A DNA stretch of 64,000 bases from the NCBI RefSeq assembly GCF_014217565.1, contig NZ_CP043661.1:3782001-3846000 (forward strand), read 5' to 3'. Below are positions 34,598-43,991 of this stretch, one piece after another; position 1 is the first letter of the stretch; every line of letters begins with the position of its first letter. Made by a program: the position numbers and the translations under genes. Source of the DNA: Kribbella qitaiheensis (lineage in GTDB: Bacteria; Actinomycetota; Actinomycetes; Propionibacteriales; Kribbellaceae). Under the pieces are notes generated by a model that worked only from the letters and a program-made list of their open reading frames with translations, was not told the DNA's origin and did no database searches.

Positions 34598-34642
34598 GTC
34601 TGAGGTGCCGCGCGTTTCCCGGACAGCTTTTTCACGGTTAAT

Positions 34643-35554
34643 TCACGCTGCGAGCTGCTTTTCCAGGTACTCGTCATGGGCTTGTTGTGGGGTTCGATAG
34701 CCAAGCCCTGAGTGGCGACGTTTGGTATTGTAACGCAATTCGATGTAGCGGGCAACGTCGCGGCGTGCATGTTCGCGGGTGGGATATTCAGTGCGATAGA
34801 TACGCTCGTTCTTGAGAGTTCCGAAGAACGATTCAGCCATGGCGTTGTCGTAACAGATGCCGGTCCGGCCGACCGATTGGCGAAGATTGTTCTTCTTCAA
34901 GGTGGCGGCGAACTGGGCGGACGTGTAATTACTGCCACGGTCGGAATGAAAGATAGCGCCGTCAGCGAGTTCATGGTTCCGGACAGCCATTTCGATGGCG
35001 GCCTCGATCAGTGGGGTCTTGTAGTTATCGTCCATCGCCCACCCGACCACCGCCTTGGTGTGGCAATCGATCACGGTCGCCAGATAGAGCCAGCCCTCCC
35101 AGGTCGAGATGTAGGTGATGTCGCCGACCATCTTGAGACCTGGAGCTTCCGCGGTGAAGTCGCGCTCGACCAGGTCCGGGATCGCGCCGGCCAGGCCATC
35201 TCGCTCGGTCAGACCGTGCCGCCACGGCCGCGGCTGACACGGCTCCAGGCCCAGCTCCCGCATCAGGACCCGCACCAGTTCGAGCCCGCACGGCACGCCC
35301 CAATCCACCAGATCGGCATGCACCCGCCGGTACCCGTAGGTGTCGTCGGACTCCTCGAACGACTTGCTGATGATCAGCTTGAGATCGGCTCGGCGCTTCG
35401 CCGTCACCGAGACCGGCCGGTTCCGCCACTCGTTGAAACTGGACCGGCCCACCCCGAACCATCGGCACATCTGAACAATCGATGGCGCATCAGCGTCCTT
35501 GTAAGCCTTATTATCCGCATATTCCGCGTCGATGAACTCGAACCTTTCGCTCAT
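34643..35554 (-). CDS. IS3-family transposase OrfB, copy 1
   Basis: 303 aa. HTH_21-like start, YGYRRVHADLVDWGV, then the rve integrase core with DDE residues: Asp in MVGDITYIST, Asp in FHSDRGSNYTS, Glu in MAESFFGTLKNE. Overlaps orfA by 4 bp; the active protein is normally an OrfAB fusion made by -1 frameshifting on an A-rich slip site (a T6 run on the plus strand at about 35584). Confidence 0.93.
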   Translation of the reverse strand: MSERFEFIDAEYADNKAYKDADAPSIVQMCRWFGVGRSSFNEWRNRPVSVTAKRRADLKLIISKSFEESDDTYGYRRVHADLVDWGVPCGLELVRVLMRELGLEPCQPRPWRHGLTERDGLAGAIPDLVERDFTAEAPGLKMVGDITYISTWEGWLYLATVIDCHTKAVVGWAMDDNYKTPLIEAAIEMAVRNHELADGAIFHSDRGSNYTSAQFAATLKKNNLRQSVGRTGICYDNAMAESFFGTLKNERIYRTEYPTREHARRDVARYIELRYNTKRRHSGLGYRTPQQAHDEYLEKQLAA

Positions 35555-35841
35555 CGATGATCCTTGGCGAAGTACGCTGCGGCTTTTTTCAAGAACGTGA
35601 GCTCCATCTGCAACTCCCGCGTCTCACGCTCAAGCTCACGCAGCCTGGCCCGCTCATTCACAGTGAGCGGCGGCTCCTCGCCGGCATGATCACGCCGATA
35701 CGCAGCTACCCAATTACTCAAAGTCCCCGGATTGATACCGAGCTCTTTCGCTACCTGAGCTACTGGCCGCGAAGTCTCGATCACCGACTTCACAGCTTCC
35801 TCCCGATACTCAGGAGTGAAATTCCTCTTCGAACGCGGCAA
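35551..35841 (-). CDS. IS3-family transposase OrfA, copy 1
   Basis: 96 aa. Helix-turn-helix FTPEYREEAVKSVIETSRPV, LGINPGTLSNWVAAYRRDH, then a leucine-zipper coiled coil (RARLRELERETRELQMELTF) and LKKAAAYFAKD. Binds the IS ends and multimerises. Confidence 0.93.
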   Translation of the reverse strand: MPRSKRNFTPEYREEAVKSVIETSRPVAQVAKELGINPGTLSNWVAAYRRDHAGEEPPLTVNERARLRELERETRELQMELTFLKKAAAYFAKDHR

Positions 35842-35960
35842 AATCTTTCCTTTCCAGACAACCCAATCTTAGTTTGGGCACTGTCCGGAAGGTTCGTAGC
35901 ACCTCAGTCACCTGGGCCGAGACCTGTCAGCACTCCTGACCACGGCAGACACGCTCGCTG

Positions 35961-36531
35961 TCACATGTCGCCTTGACTGCGACGGACAAGTCTCCAGGTC
36001 ACTTCCGCCGCTGAGCGCAGGTTAGGAGCTGCACGCTGGACCGACCGATGGACGACGTGGTCCGGCGGGTAGCGCGTCAGAATCTCATCCAAGCGCTGAT
36101 CTATGGTGACCCGGCCGCCAGTTGGCCCGGTGGTCATGTCGGCGTATGTCAGCGCATTGAGCGCCATTCGATCAGGCATCTCGAACTCGTCGCCTGGAGG
36201 CGGAAGCCCACGCTCTGACGCCTCGAACTCCGATCCCGAATGATGTGCCACGAGGCAGTAGATCGTGGGGGCCGCAGTCGGTTCCGTCTCTCAGGTAGCG
36301 CGCGCCGTCGGCGGGATGAAACCCGGACGCGGCGATCACTGGGGAGTATCCAATATCGTGAAGCCAGGCCGCTGCCTCGAGGGTGCTCGCCATGCCCCGG
36401 AGTCCCGGAGCGAGTTCTCTCGCTGCCTCGGCTACCCCGATCGTGTGAGCCCAGCGACGGGGAAGCGGCTGCTCTAACAGGCTCTGCGCGAGCGTCGCCG
36501 CCCATGTGACCAGTGCCGCTTCAGTCGACAT
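35961..36531 (-). pseudogene. HD-domain phosphohydrolase, frame interrupted
   Basis: First part from ATG 36531: HTIGVAEAARELAPGLRGMA, AAAWLHDIGYSPVIAASGFH, with the HD metal motif in WLHD. At the plus-strand G5 run (about 36268) the frame breaks; removing one base restores GPTIYCLVAHHSGSEFEASE, which continues in the other frame to 35961 (ALNALTYADMTTGPTGG). Intact it would be ~190 aa, a cytosolic nucleotide or phosphate-ester hydrolase. It overlaps the NUDIX gene by 11 bp. The break may be a sequencing error. Confidence 0.75.
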
Positions 36532-36988
36532 GTGAACGGACGCCGTCTCGGTAAGCGTCGATCTGGCGCGTCATCGACGGATGAATATCCAGCTCTGCCA
36601 GCTCGTCAAAGGCGAACCAAGCAACATCACTGGCTTCGTCATTGATCGTTGGCTTCCCTGCGACCGGGCGGCCAGTCATCGTTATTTCAAACTCCTGACG
36701 CGTCTCGCCGTCGTCATATCTGACGATATGGCCCGGATCCGAGAATACGCCAAGGAGCCCGGTTATTTCGGCAGTAACACCGGTTTCCTCCATGCATTCG
36801 CGGATCGCACATGCACTTGGCGTCTCGCCCAGTTCCTGGGCGCCACCCGGTAGCGCCCATTGGCCCGTGTCCCGGCGTCGTTGCAGGAGGATTCGACCAC
36901 TATCGTCGACAACAGCCATATTGCACGCCGGGATCAACGTGTTGGGCTTCGGCGCCTCAGGGTCATTATAGTATTCAGTTCGCGGCAT
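36521..36988 (-). CDS. NUDIX hydrolase
   Basis: 155 aa from ATG 36988. The Nudix box is complete at residues 49-71: GAQELGETPSACAIRECMEE followed by TGV (G-x5-E-x7-RE-x2-EE-x-G). ILLQRRRDTGQWALPGG precedes it. Hydrolyses a nucleoside diphosphate linked to X; substrate unknown. Middle gene of a three-gene unit with overlapping ends: regulator (14 bp overlap) and HD protein (11 bp overlap). Confidence 0.92.
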   Translation of the reverse strand: MPRTEYYNDPEAPKPNTLIPACNMAVVDDSGRILLQRRRDTGQWALPGGAQELGETPSACAIRECMEETGVTAEITGLLGVFSDPGHIVRYDDGETRQEFEITMTGRPVAGKPTINDEASDVAWFAFDELAELDIHPSMTRQIDAYRDGVRSHVD

Positions 36989-37754
36989 CTTGAATCCTTC
37001 CCGATATGGGCGCCCACGGAGCCGCAGATCCCCAGACAGCTTCGAAGCTGTCGCGATAATGATCAAAGAGTCCCGCAGTCGTTGGATCAACGCGGCGGAA
37101 ATGAAGTAGGGGGTTCATACTCGCGGGATGGCCCCAAACGTGCGGATTTGCCAGCAGATTGTCATCGAACCTGAAGATTGAGTTGTAGAGGGTCGTCTGA
37201 TGTAGACGAACCTCACAGCCTTCGACTGACATGATGGACCGAAAATATGTGCGCGCCGCGCGAATCTTCGAAGACAGCGTCCCCTCCAAGCCTTCTTCTT
37301 CGTCTCGTCGCGCCACAGCATCGCATCCTGGATCACCAAAACAAATCCGGATTCTGACTCCCATGCGGCAGCGCGCTTCGAGGATGCGACTGATGTTTGG
37401 CATCTGCGAAAAGAATGTACCGCTGTACACCAGCACATCAATTGCTTCCGCCGATTCATTGATCAGCGTCTGCCAAGCTTGCAGCGACATTGCCGCCCGA
37501 TTTGGATACAGACGGACGAGTTCGGATATCGACTCAACCTTGCGGCGATGCTGCTGCTGGTCGACGATCGCAGGCCAGAGATAGGTCTCATCAGAGCCCA
37601 ACAAGTTGGCGGCAACCCACCTGTACTGCCGGTGCGGCACCCGGCTCTTGGACAGCCAGCGCTCGACGGTCTTGGGATCGACCGCACACGCCTCAGCAAG
37701 TGCCTGCACGCTGAGTCCGCGCTGACTCATCGCGGTTCGTAGCCGGTCGTTCAT
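36975..37754 (-). CDS. XRE-type regulator with PLD-like effector domain
   Basis: 259 aa from ATG 37754 (MNDRLRTAMSQRGLSVQALA). Residues 1-60 are a helix-turn-helix (ACAVDPKTVERWLSKSRVPH). Residues ~100-250 read AIDVLVYSGTFFSQMPNISR, VRIRICFGDPGCDAVARRDE, VRLHQTTLYNSIFRFDDNLL, ending with SFEAVWGSA, the C-terminal domain seen in many Streptomyces XRE regulators paired with NUDIX genes (DUF5919-like). First gene of the XRE-NUDIX-HD unit and probably its autoregulator. Confidence 0.82.
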   Translation of the reverse strand: MNDRLRTAMSQRGLSVQALAEACAVDPKTVERWLSKSRVPHRQYRWVAANLLGSDETYLWPAIVDQQQHRRKVESISELVRLYPNRAAMSLQAWQTLINESAEAIDVLVYSGTFFSQMPNISRILEARCRMGVRIRICFGDPGCDAVARRDEEEGLEGTLSSKIRAARTYFRSIMSVEGCEVRLHQTTLYNSIFRFDDNLLANPHVWGHPASMNPLLHFRRVDPTTAGLFDHYRDSFEAVWGSAAPWAPISGRIQDAAN

Positions 37755-37858
37755 CCTCTGTATCATTCAGGACGCTCAGGGACTTATCAAGAGCGTCCTG
37801 TACGTCCCATATGTCTCAGGCGAGGCCTTTGCGCGTGGCAGGCCGTAGGGTCGGGACG

Positions 37859-38546
37859 GTGAGCCAGCTACTGCTGTGGGATGTCGACCACACGCTGATC
37901 GAGAATTCGGGTATCAGCAAGGCGATCTATTCTTCGGCCTTCAGGCGCCTGACCAGTCAGGCCCCCCATCAATCCGCCGATTACGGCCGGTATGACGGAT
38001 CGCCTGATCATGCGGAAGATGTTCGTGTCGAACTCAGTGTCTGACCCTGGGTGGCCACGAACACGTGATGCGCTTCAGGCCGCTGGTGCCGAGCGTCAGT
38101 CCGAGTTGCGCGAGGTCGGCTACGTGCTTCCCGGGGTTCGCGAAGTGTTGCAGCATATCCGTACCCGAGCAGAGGTCATCCAAGCCGTGGTAACCGGAAA
38201 TATTGTGCAAAATGCAGCGCTCAAGCTCGCCACATTCGCCCTTGAAGACTTCTTTGACCTGGATGCCGGCGCCTATGGCGGAGACAGCGAGGATCGGCAC
38301 GACTTGGTCCGCCTTGCGAAAATTCGTGCCGAGCGGCTCTACGACGCGGTGTTCGACGAGAAGAACACAACAGTGATCGGCGACACCCCACGCGATGTAG
38401 AAGCCGCCCACGAAGGCGGTGCGCGAATCGTGGCTGTCGCAACCGGGGTCGACTCAGAATGGGAGCTCCGTGCCGCAGGTGCGCACCTGGTCCTTCAGGA
38501 CCTGTCGGACGTCGACCAGGCGGTCTCAGTGATTTTGGGCAGGTAG
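37859..38546 (+). pseudogene. HAD-family hydrolase, frame interrupted at a C6 run
   Basis: GTG 37859 starts SQLLLWDVDHTLIENSGISK (HAD motif I, D-x-D). At CCCCCC (about 37962-37967) the frame shifts; removing one C gives ITAGMTDRLIMRKMFVSN and joins the second frame (ATG 37992): VLPGVREVLQHIRTRAEVIQ, VVTGNIVQNAALKLATFALE, motif IV TTVIGDTPRDVEAAHEGGAR. The restored protein (~228 aa) is a phosphoglycolate-phosphatase-like HAD enzyme. Divergent from the XRE gene. May be an error in the sequence rather than a dead gene. Confidence 0.75.
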
Positions 38547-38747
38547 CACGCCCCAGCGCCGCAAACCTGAGGGTTTTGACGATCGCCGATCGGCGAACCG
38601 GTGATTGGAACGACGCAATTCCCGAGGGACGTTCTGCGACCTCAGGACGTCCCGAGAGCGTCCCTCATGGTGGTGATGCCGTCCCCCGCGCTTTCCGTAC
38701 GGTCCTCCACATCAAACAATGCCGAAGGTATTGGGAGGGCGTAGCTA

Positions 38748-39470
38748 ATGGAGACCGCCACCGGGGACGACTTGCTCAAGACGCAAGTCCATGGCCTGGC
38801 CAGTCCCTCCCAGCAGCGGGCAAGTAGCCCATTGAGCCGGCGGGCAGACGTACCGGACCCTGCGCCTGCGTCTGCCCGCTGTTCCAGCTGGCGCACAGGG
38901 TCAGACTCGGAACTGCAGCCTGAGTGGTCCGCCGAGGCGGTCGTCAAACCTTTCTCTGTCACACGTTTGTCCGCCGATCGACGCAGCATCATGAAGACCT
39001 ACCGCGGAATCGACCCGTACCGCCGTCAGCTTCGTGAAGTCGAAGCTCTGCAGCTCGCAGGTCGTTGGGGAATCGCAGTCCCGAAGGTGCTCGCAACCGG
39101 CGCCGAGGCGGACGAGCCATGGACCATCTTCAGCGTTGTCCCAGGATCAGTACACCCTGTCCGCACTGGCCAGGATGTTCGGCGGTACCTGCGAAACGTA
39201 CGCAACCTAACTGCACGACTTGAGGCCCACACCGTCGAAGTAACGCCTGGCGTCGGCTGGAGCCAGCCCTACAGCGAAACCCCATCGAAAAACCGGCAGT
39301 TCATGATTGGACAGCTAACTGACCGTTGTCGAACATACGTATGGTGGAGCGCGCTCTGCGCAAGGTTGTCGATCGTCGAAGCCGATCCCACCGTTTACCT
39401 CCACGGTGACCTGAAGGCTGAACACTTCCTGATGACGGCCGACGAAGTTCATGTCGTCGACTGGGAGTGA
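38748..39470 (+). pseudogene. Phosphotransferase (APH-like) gene, 5' part, split by IS copy 2
   Basis: 240 codons from ATG 38748 with GGAGGG upstream. The kinase fold is clear from residue ~65: AVVKPFSVTRLSADRRSIMK, YRRQLREVEALQLAGRWGIA, WTIFSVVPGSVHPVRTGQ, and the catalytic loop YLHGDLKAEHFLMTADEVHV with VVDWE. The gene is cut right after VVDWE by the IS at 39468; the 3' part resumes at 40774 in frame once the 1306-bp IS and one GAG are removed. Confidence 0.85.
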
Positions 39471-39529
39471 GGTGCCACGAACCTTCCGGACAGCGGCTCA
39501 ACTAAGATTGAGCTGTCCGGAAAGGGAAG

Positions 39530-39823
39530 ATGTTGCCGCGTCCGAAGAAGAATTTCACTCCTGAGTATCGGGAGGAAGCTGTGAAGTCGGTGATTGAGAC
39601 TTCACGTTCTGTCACTCAGGTCGCGAGAGAGCTCGGCATCAACCCGGGAACCCTCAGTAACTGGGTGAGCGCCTTTAAGCGAGACCATGCCGGCGAGGAA
39701 CCGGCATTGAGCATGGACGAGCGTGCGCGGCTCCGCGAGCTGGAGCGGGAGACGCGAGAACTCCGGATGGAAAACGAGTTCCTAAAAAAAGCCGCAGCAT
39801 ACTTTGCCAAGGATCATCGTTGA
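39530..39823 (+). CDS. IS3-family transposase OrfA, copy 2
   Basis: 97 aa. KKNFTPEYREEAVKSVIETS, LGINPGTLSNWVSAFKRDH, coiled coil RARLRELERETRELRMENEF. Contains an A7 run at 39784-39790 that is a plausible -1 frameshift site for making OrfAB. Its TGA overlaps the orfB TTG start. Confidence 0.93.
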   Translation: MLPRPKKNFTPEYREEAVKSVIETSRSVTQVARELGINPGTLSNWVSAFKRDHAGEEPALSMDERARLRELERETRELRMENEFLKKAAAYFAKDHR

Positions 39824-40731
39824 GCGAAAAGTTCGAGTTCATCGATGCGGAGTATGCCAACAGGTTGACCCGAGAGAACGGAAATGCGCCGTCGATTGTG
39901 AAGATGTGCCGGTGGCTCGAGGTGAAACGGTCCAGTTTCAATGATTGGCGGAGCCGTCCGATGTCGGCGACTGCGCGCCGCCAAGGCGAACTCAAGCTGA
40001 TCATCGTCAAGTCGTTCGAAGAGTCCGACGAGACCTACGGGTACCGGCGGGTGCATGCCGACCTGGTGGCCTGGGGTGTGACCTGTGGGCTGGAGTTGGT
40101 GCGCAAGCTCATGCGTGAGTTGGGTTTGGAGCCGTGCCAGCCGCGGCCGTGGCGGCACTGTCTGACCGAGCAGGATGGCCAGGCCGGCCCGATCCCGGAT
40201 CTGGTAGATCGGGACTTCACCGCTGATGCTCCGGGGCACAAGATGGTCGGAGACATTACCTATGTCTCGACCTGGGAAGGGTGGCTTTATCTGGCGACCG
40301 TGCTCGATTGCCACACCAAAGCTGTGATCGGGTGGGCCATGGACGACAATTACAAAACCCCGCTGATCGAAGCCGCGATCGACATGGCGGTGCGGAATCA
40401 CGATCTTGTCGACGGCGCAATCTTTCACTCCGACCGGGGCAGCAACTACACTTCCGCCCAGTTCGCCGCGACTTTGAAGAACAATAATCTTCGCCAATCA
40501 GTCGGGCGGACCGGTATCTGTTACGACAATGCGATGGCCGAATCGTTCTTCGGCGCTCTCAAGAACGAGCGTACCCACCGAACCGAGTACCCGACCCGCG
40601 ACCATGCACGCCGCGATATCGCCCGCTACATCGAATTGCGCTACAATACTAAACGCCGTCACTCAGGGCTCGGCTACCGGACCCCACAGCAAGCCCACGA
40701 CGACTACCTGGAAACACAATCCGCCGCCTGA
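39820..40731 (+). CDS. IS3-family transposase OrfB, copy 2
   Basis: 303 aa. rve core with Asp in MVGDITYVST, Asp in FHSDRGSNYTS and Glu in AESFFGALKNE; ends with YNTKRRHSGLGYRTPQQAHD. About 85 percent similar by eye to copy 1 OrfB. TTG start inside the orfA end, so normally made as a fusion. Confidence 0.93.
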   Translation: MSEKFEFIDAEYANRLTRENGNAPSIVKMCRWLEVKRSSFNDWRSRPMSATARRQGELKLIIVKSFEESDETYGYRRVHADLVAWGVTCGLELVRKLMRELGLEPCQPRPWRHCLTEQDGQAGPIPDLVDRDFTADAPGHKMVGDITYVSTWEGWLYLATVLDCHTKAVIGWAMDDNYKTPLIEAAIDMAVRNHDLVDGAIFHSDRGSNYTSAQFAATLKNNNLRQSVGRTGICYDNAMAESFFGALKNERTHRTEYPTRDHARRDIARYIELRYNTKRRHSGLGYRTPQQAHDDYLETQSAA

Positions 40732-40773
40732 ATCAGCCATCAAAAAGCTGTCCGGAAAGCGCGTGGCACCTCA

Positions 40774-41082
40774 GAGGCCTGTAGCCGAGGGCCGGCAGTA
40801 TGCGACAGCGCAGATGTCGTCTTCCACGTCCTTCGCGACCTGCTCTACGCCGGGCACGTCGTCCAACCGACGACGGTCGTCCTGCTCGGCCGGCTCGGTA
40901 CACCCGGTGTCGTCTTGGCATGGCGACTGATCCGCTGGGCGGATCGCCGCCGCGCCGGCGACCTGGCGCTCATCCCATCGCGCGACCTCGATGAGCTCAG
41001 CCTTGAGGCGAACCCAATCACAGCCTGCCAGCAGCTCACGCGACTCATCGTCGCCTTACGGGCTCGCGGCGTCCCGCGCTGA
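40774..41082 (+). pseudogene. Phosphotransferase gene, 3' part after the IS
   Basis: Reading on from the duplicated GAG, codons give ACSRGPAVCDSADVVFHVLR, LLYAGHVVQPTTVVLLGRLG, VLAWRLIRWADRRRAGDLAL and end at a TGA at 41080. The helices following the DWE motif fit the C-lobe of the kinase. Before the insertion the protein was about 340 aa. Confidence 0.8.
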
Positions 41083-41137
41083 CGCCGGCTCTACGCCACC
41101 TTGCGGTACCCCAGTTGACTCTGAGATTGGACCTGAT

Positions 41138-42388
41138 ATGCCACGATCCAGTACAGCCTCCGGTCCCGACCACATCGTCATCGAGACCGGCACGACACGA
41201 CCGGGAACGACTACGATCGTTGAGCGTAAAGGGATCGGTCATCCCGACACGCTCGCTGACCATCTGGCGGAGCGTCTGTCACGCGCCTACAGTCGCTACA
41301 CGCTGGACCGCTTCGGTGCAGTCCTGCACCACAACTTCGACAAACTCGCCCTCCTCGGCGGCGCATGCGAGGTTCGCTACGGTGCTGGCCGTATGACAGC
41401 TCCAGTACGGGTCCTTGTTAACGGCCGGGCCGCTCACACGTGCGGGAACGACGCGATTCCGGTCACTGAACTGGTCGATGCCGAAGTCCGGGCATTCTTC
41501 GGCGAGCGCCTTCCCGAGCTGACGAATCATCTCGACATCGTCTTCAACATCACCAGTAACTCCAGCCCGGGCGCGGTCATCACGGACGACTCTGTTCCGG
41601 ACCGTGTCCGATGGTTCAACCCACGCTCGATCGACGATCTCCGTGAGAGACGAACCCGGCTGTCGAACGACACCTCGCTGGGGACTGGCTGGGCGCCAGA
41701 GAACCCCTTCGAGTCATTCGTTCGTGAACTCGTCAACCGCTTCTCAGGACGATCCGAGTTCACGCTCGCCCATCCCTGGTGCGGCTCGGACGTGAAACTC
41801 ATGGGCTACTTCGACAAAGACCTCGCCGATGTCGTCCTCTGCGTACCGCAGAAGTCGAGGTTCGTCAGCAACCGCGCAGAGTACTTACGAAACCTCGAAG
41901 TCGTGCGCGAGGAGTGCTACCGGCTAGCCGCAGCACGGCTGCCAGATTCCGAAGTGCGATTCCGTCTCAATGCGCGGGATGTTCCCGATCGTGACGAGTT
42001 GTATCTGACACATACCGGCAGCTCGATCGAGTCCGGCGACGAAGGAGTGGTCGGTCGAGGCAATCGGGTGAACGGTCTGATTACCCCGCTCCGGCCGATG
42101 AACCTAGAAGGTGCCAACGGCAAGAATCCCGTGTACCACGTGGGCAAGCTCTACAACATCGTCGCCCAACGACTGGCGGAACGACTCTCCGACGAGACCG
42201 GAGACCACGCAGAGGTGCACCTTGTCAGCCTGACCGGACAGCGACTCGATCAGCCTTGGCGTGTCCTGGTACGGCTCACGGACGACGCCGCTGACGTAGA
42301 CAAGGTCCGGGCGCTTGTTACTGACGCCCTGGCAAGTTTCCCTGCCGTGACTGACGAGCTGGTAACGAACGGGATTGTGTTGAGCTGA
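41138..42388 (+). CDS. Archaeal-type S-adenosylmethionine synthetase
   Basis: 416 aa from ATG 41138; upstream in-frame codons belong to the end of the broken kinase region. [100 protein letters not shown] and [20 protein letters not shown] are the signature blocks of the archaeal MAT family, which makes S-adenosylmethionine from methionine and ATP. Bacteria usually have the unrelated-looking MetK; a second MAT in a mobile island suggests dedicated supply or a modified substrate. First gene of the overlapping + operon. Confidence 0.92.
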   Translation: MPRSSTASGPDHIVIETGTTRPGTTTIVERKGIGHPDTLADHLAERLSRAYSRYTLDRFGAVLHHNFDKLALLGGACEVRYGAGRMTAPVRVLVNGRAAHTCGNDAIPVTELVDAEVRAFFGERLPELTNHLDIVFNITSNSSPGAVITDDSVPDRVRWFNPRSIDDLRERRTRLSNDTSLGTGWAPENPFESFVRELVNRFSGRSEFTLAHPWCGSDVKLMGYFDKDLADVVLCVPQKSRFVSNRAEYLRNLEVVREECYRLAAARLPDSEVRFRLNARDVPDRDELYLTHTGSSIESGDEGVVGRGNRVNGLITPLRPMNLEGANGKNPVYHVGKLYNIVAQRLAERLSDETGDHAEVHLVSLTGQRLDQPWRVLVRLTDDAADVDKVRALVTDALASFPAVTDELVTNGIVLS

Positions 42389-43323
42389 TGGCTCTTGGCG
42401 AGGTTTCCGAGGGCTGCCGGCGACGGCTTGTCGGACACTACGGAGCAGCAGCTCTCGAGTGGGTTGAAGAGGCCCCCGGATTACTCCAGGTCGCGGCTGC
42501 TCGGTGGGGTTTGTCGCTGATGAACTACCACGACGCTGGCCACGCGTCAGTTGTGTCGACCGCAGTCGACCAGCAGGGTCGACGACTGATGGTCAAGGCA
42601 TGGACCGATCCAGCGCGGTATCGACATGAGGTCGCGGCACTTCGTCACTGGGCTGGTGGACCGGCCGTAGAGGTGATCGAGACAGCGGATGACTTGTGTG
42701 CGGCCGCCTTGGAGATGGTTGGCGGGGAACCGGGGGGTCGCGGTCGACCGGCCGGCGAGCTCACGCTGGTAGCGGAGGCGCTACAGCATCTCCATGCCCT
42801 CGGCCGGCAGCGTAGTCCTGCTGGTTTTCCGCTGCTTGCCGATTACTTGCAAGGCGAGGTTGCCCCGCGAGTTTGGAAGCGGCTGCGAGACCAGGACCTC
42901 GGCCAGTGGCGACCGGTGGCCCAGGCTGGCCTCCACGCTCTGCGAGAGGCCGCCGGTGCTCATCCAGATGGCACCGGGCAGCAAACTCTGCTTCACGGAG
43001 ATCTCTACCGCGAGAACGTGCTGTTCTCAGACTGCCAGCAGCCAGTTTTCCTTGACCCACTGCCGATGCTGGGATCGGAAGCCTTCGACTGGGCCTTCTG
43101 GGTCGTGTACTACGAGGTTGAATGCGGTTTCGAGGATCGGTTGGCGCTTGCCCAGACGGTCTCCGGTCTGCCAGTTCAAGGCATCCGTCGGTGGTGCACA
43201 GTCCTGTTCCTGGACGGGCTCCTCTACTACCTCGAAACCCATGATCCGAGAACTTCGTTGCTGGGCAACATGGCCACCGCGTTCGTCCGGAACAACGAGG
43301 GGAGAAGCTCGTGGTCAACTTGA
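42388..43323 (+). CDS. Aminoglycoside/choline-kinase-like phosphotransferase
   Basis: 311 aa; its ATG shares the last base of the MAT stop codon. Kinase fold: YHDAGHASVVSTAVDQQGRR (nucleotide loop), LMVKAWTDPARYRHEVAAL (Lys and Glu), catalytic loop LLHGDLYRENVLFSDCQQPV, then FLDPLPMLGSEAFDWAFWVV with the metal Asp. Close to streptomycin 6-kinase/APH families. Phosphorylates a small hydroxyl or amino compound, likely an intermediate of the island pathway. Overlaps the next gene by 13 bp. Confidence 0.88.
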   Translation: MALGEVSEGCRRRLVGHYGAAALEWVEEAPGLLQVAAARWGLSLMNYHDAGHASVVSTAVDQQGRRLMVKAWTDPARYRHEVAALRHWAGGPAVEVIETADDLCAAALEMVGGEPGGRGRPAGELTLVAEALQHLHALGRQRSPAGFPLLADYLQGEVAPRVWKRLRDQDLGQWRPVAQAGLHALREAAGAHPDGTGQQTLLHGDLYRENVLFSDCQQPVFLDPLPMLGSEAFDWAFWVVYYEVECGFEDRLALAQTVSGLPVQGIRRWCTVLFLDGLLYYLETHDPRTSLLGNMATAFVRNNEGRSSWST

Positions 43324-43913
43324 TTTGTCGCCACGCTCAAACGGACTACAGCGTCCAGCACCGCGTGAATGGCGACCCTACTTATCCGATCCTGCTGAAT
43401 CGCGTGGGGCGCCAAACATGCCGTCAGGCACAAGCTTCTTCGCGCCTCTCCGGTGTGCAGGGCTGGATCACCAGTGAGTTCCCACGCGCACGCCAGACCG
43501 TCCAGCTCCTCATGGGGCCGTCCACCCGCGAACCATTGGTCGAGCCGCACCTCAACGAACTCGACTACGGAGTCTTCGAGGGCACCCCGTTCCTTTCGTA
43601 TGGGGAGTGGCTCAGCCGACACGGTGCAGATGAGCGGCCCGAAGGAGCAACGGAGTCTCAGCGAGAGGGCATCCTGCGAATGCTCAGTGCGTTGGCAGGC
43701 ATGCCCAACCACCTCGGCGATCGCGTGATAGTCGGCCACGGCCTACTGACATCCGTACTGACCTGGGGCCTCAGCAGCCACCACTTCGAATCGCTTCCAC
43801 TCTTTCTGCCCGAAGCGCCGTACGTCGAACCACTTGCGCTATCTGACGACGAACTGAACGACCTGGCAACAGCCCTACATGATCGGATCGCGCCATCCGA
43901 GCTGCACCGGTGA
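43311..43913 (+). CDS. Histidine phosphatase family protein
   Basis: 200 aa from GTG 43311. MVNLICRHAQTDYSVQHRVN has the catalytic RHA motif, ITSEFPRARQTVQLLM the second Arg, NELDYGVFEGTPF the acid/base Glu, and DRVIVGHGLLTSVLTWGL the second catalytic His. Phosphoglycerate-mutase-like phosphatases remove phosphate from small molecules. Placed right after a kinase, it could remove the group the kinase adds later in the route (inference). Confidence 0.9.
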   Translation: MVNLICRHAQTDYSVQHRVNGDPTYPILLNRVGRQTCRQAQASSRLSGVQGWITSEFPRARQTVQLLMGPSTREPLVEPHLNELDYGVFEGTPFLSYGEWLSRHGADERPEGATESQREGILRMLSALAGMPNHLGDRVIVGHGLLTSVLTWGLSSHHFESLPLFLPEAPYVEPLALSDDELNDLATALHDRIAPSELHR

Positions 43914-43991
43914 CGTCCACAGGCGGCGATCGCCGCCTGACTGCTAACTTCGACGGCACATGTCCACTGCAGGAAATGAAGGATTGTCGCC

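Larger units (their letters stand above)
34601..35906 (-). mobile_element. IS3-family insertion sequence, copy 1
   Basis: 1306 bp. Ends are imperfect inverted repeats starting TGAGGTGC and containing TTCC(C/G)GGACAG. A 3-bp GTC is duplicated at 34598-34600 and 35907-35909. It holds two overlapping ORFs (orfA, orfB) on the minus strand. Same length and ends as copy 2, but with many base differences, so the two arrived separately or long ago. Confidence 0.93.
39468..40773 (+). mobile_element. IS3-family insertion sequence, copy 2
   Basis: 1306 bp, same ends as copy 1 (TGAGGTGCCACG ... CGTGGCACCTCA) and inverted relative to it. GAG is duplicated at 39465-39467 and 40774-40776. It lies inside the phosphotransferase gene. 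Two overlapping transposase ORFs are intact, so the element may still be active. Confidence 0.95.

Noticed and set aside
34601..40773. Composite transposon bounded by the two inverted IS3 copies
   Set aside because: Each copy has its own 3-bp target duplication (GTC and GAG), so they inserted separately; the copies are also clearly diverged.
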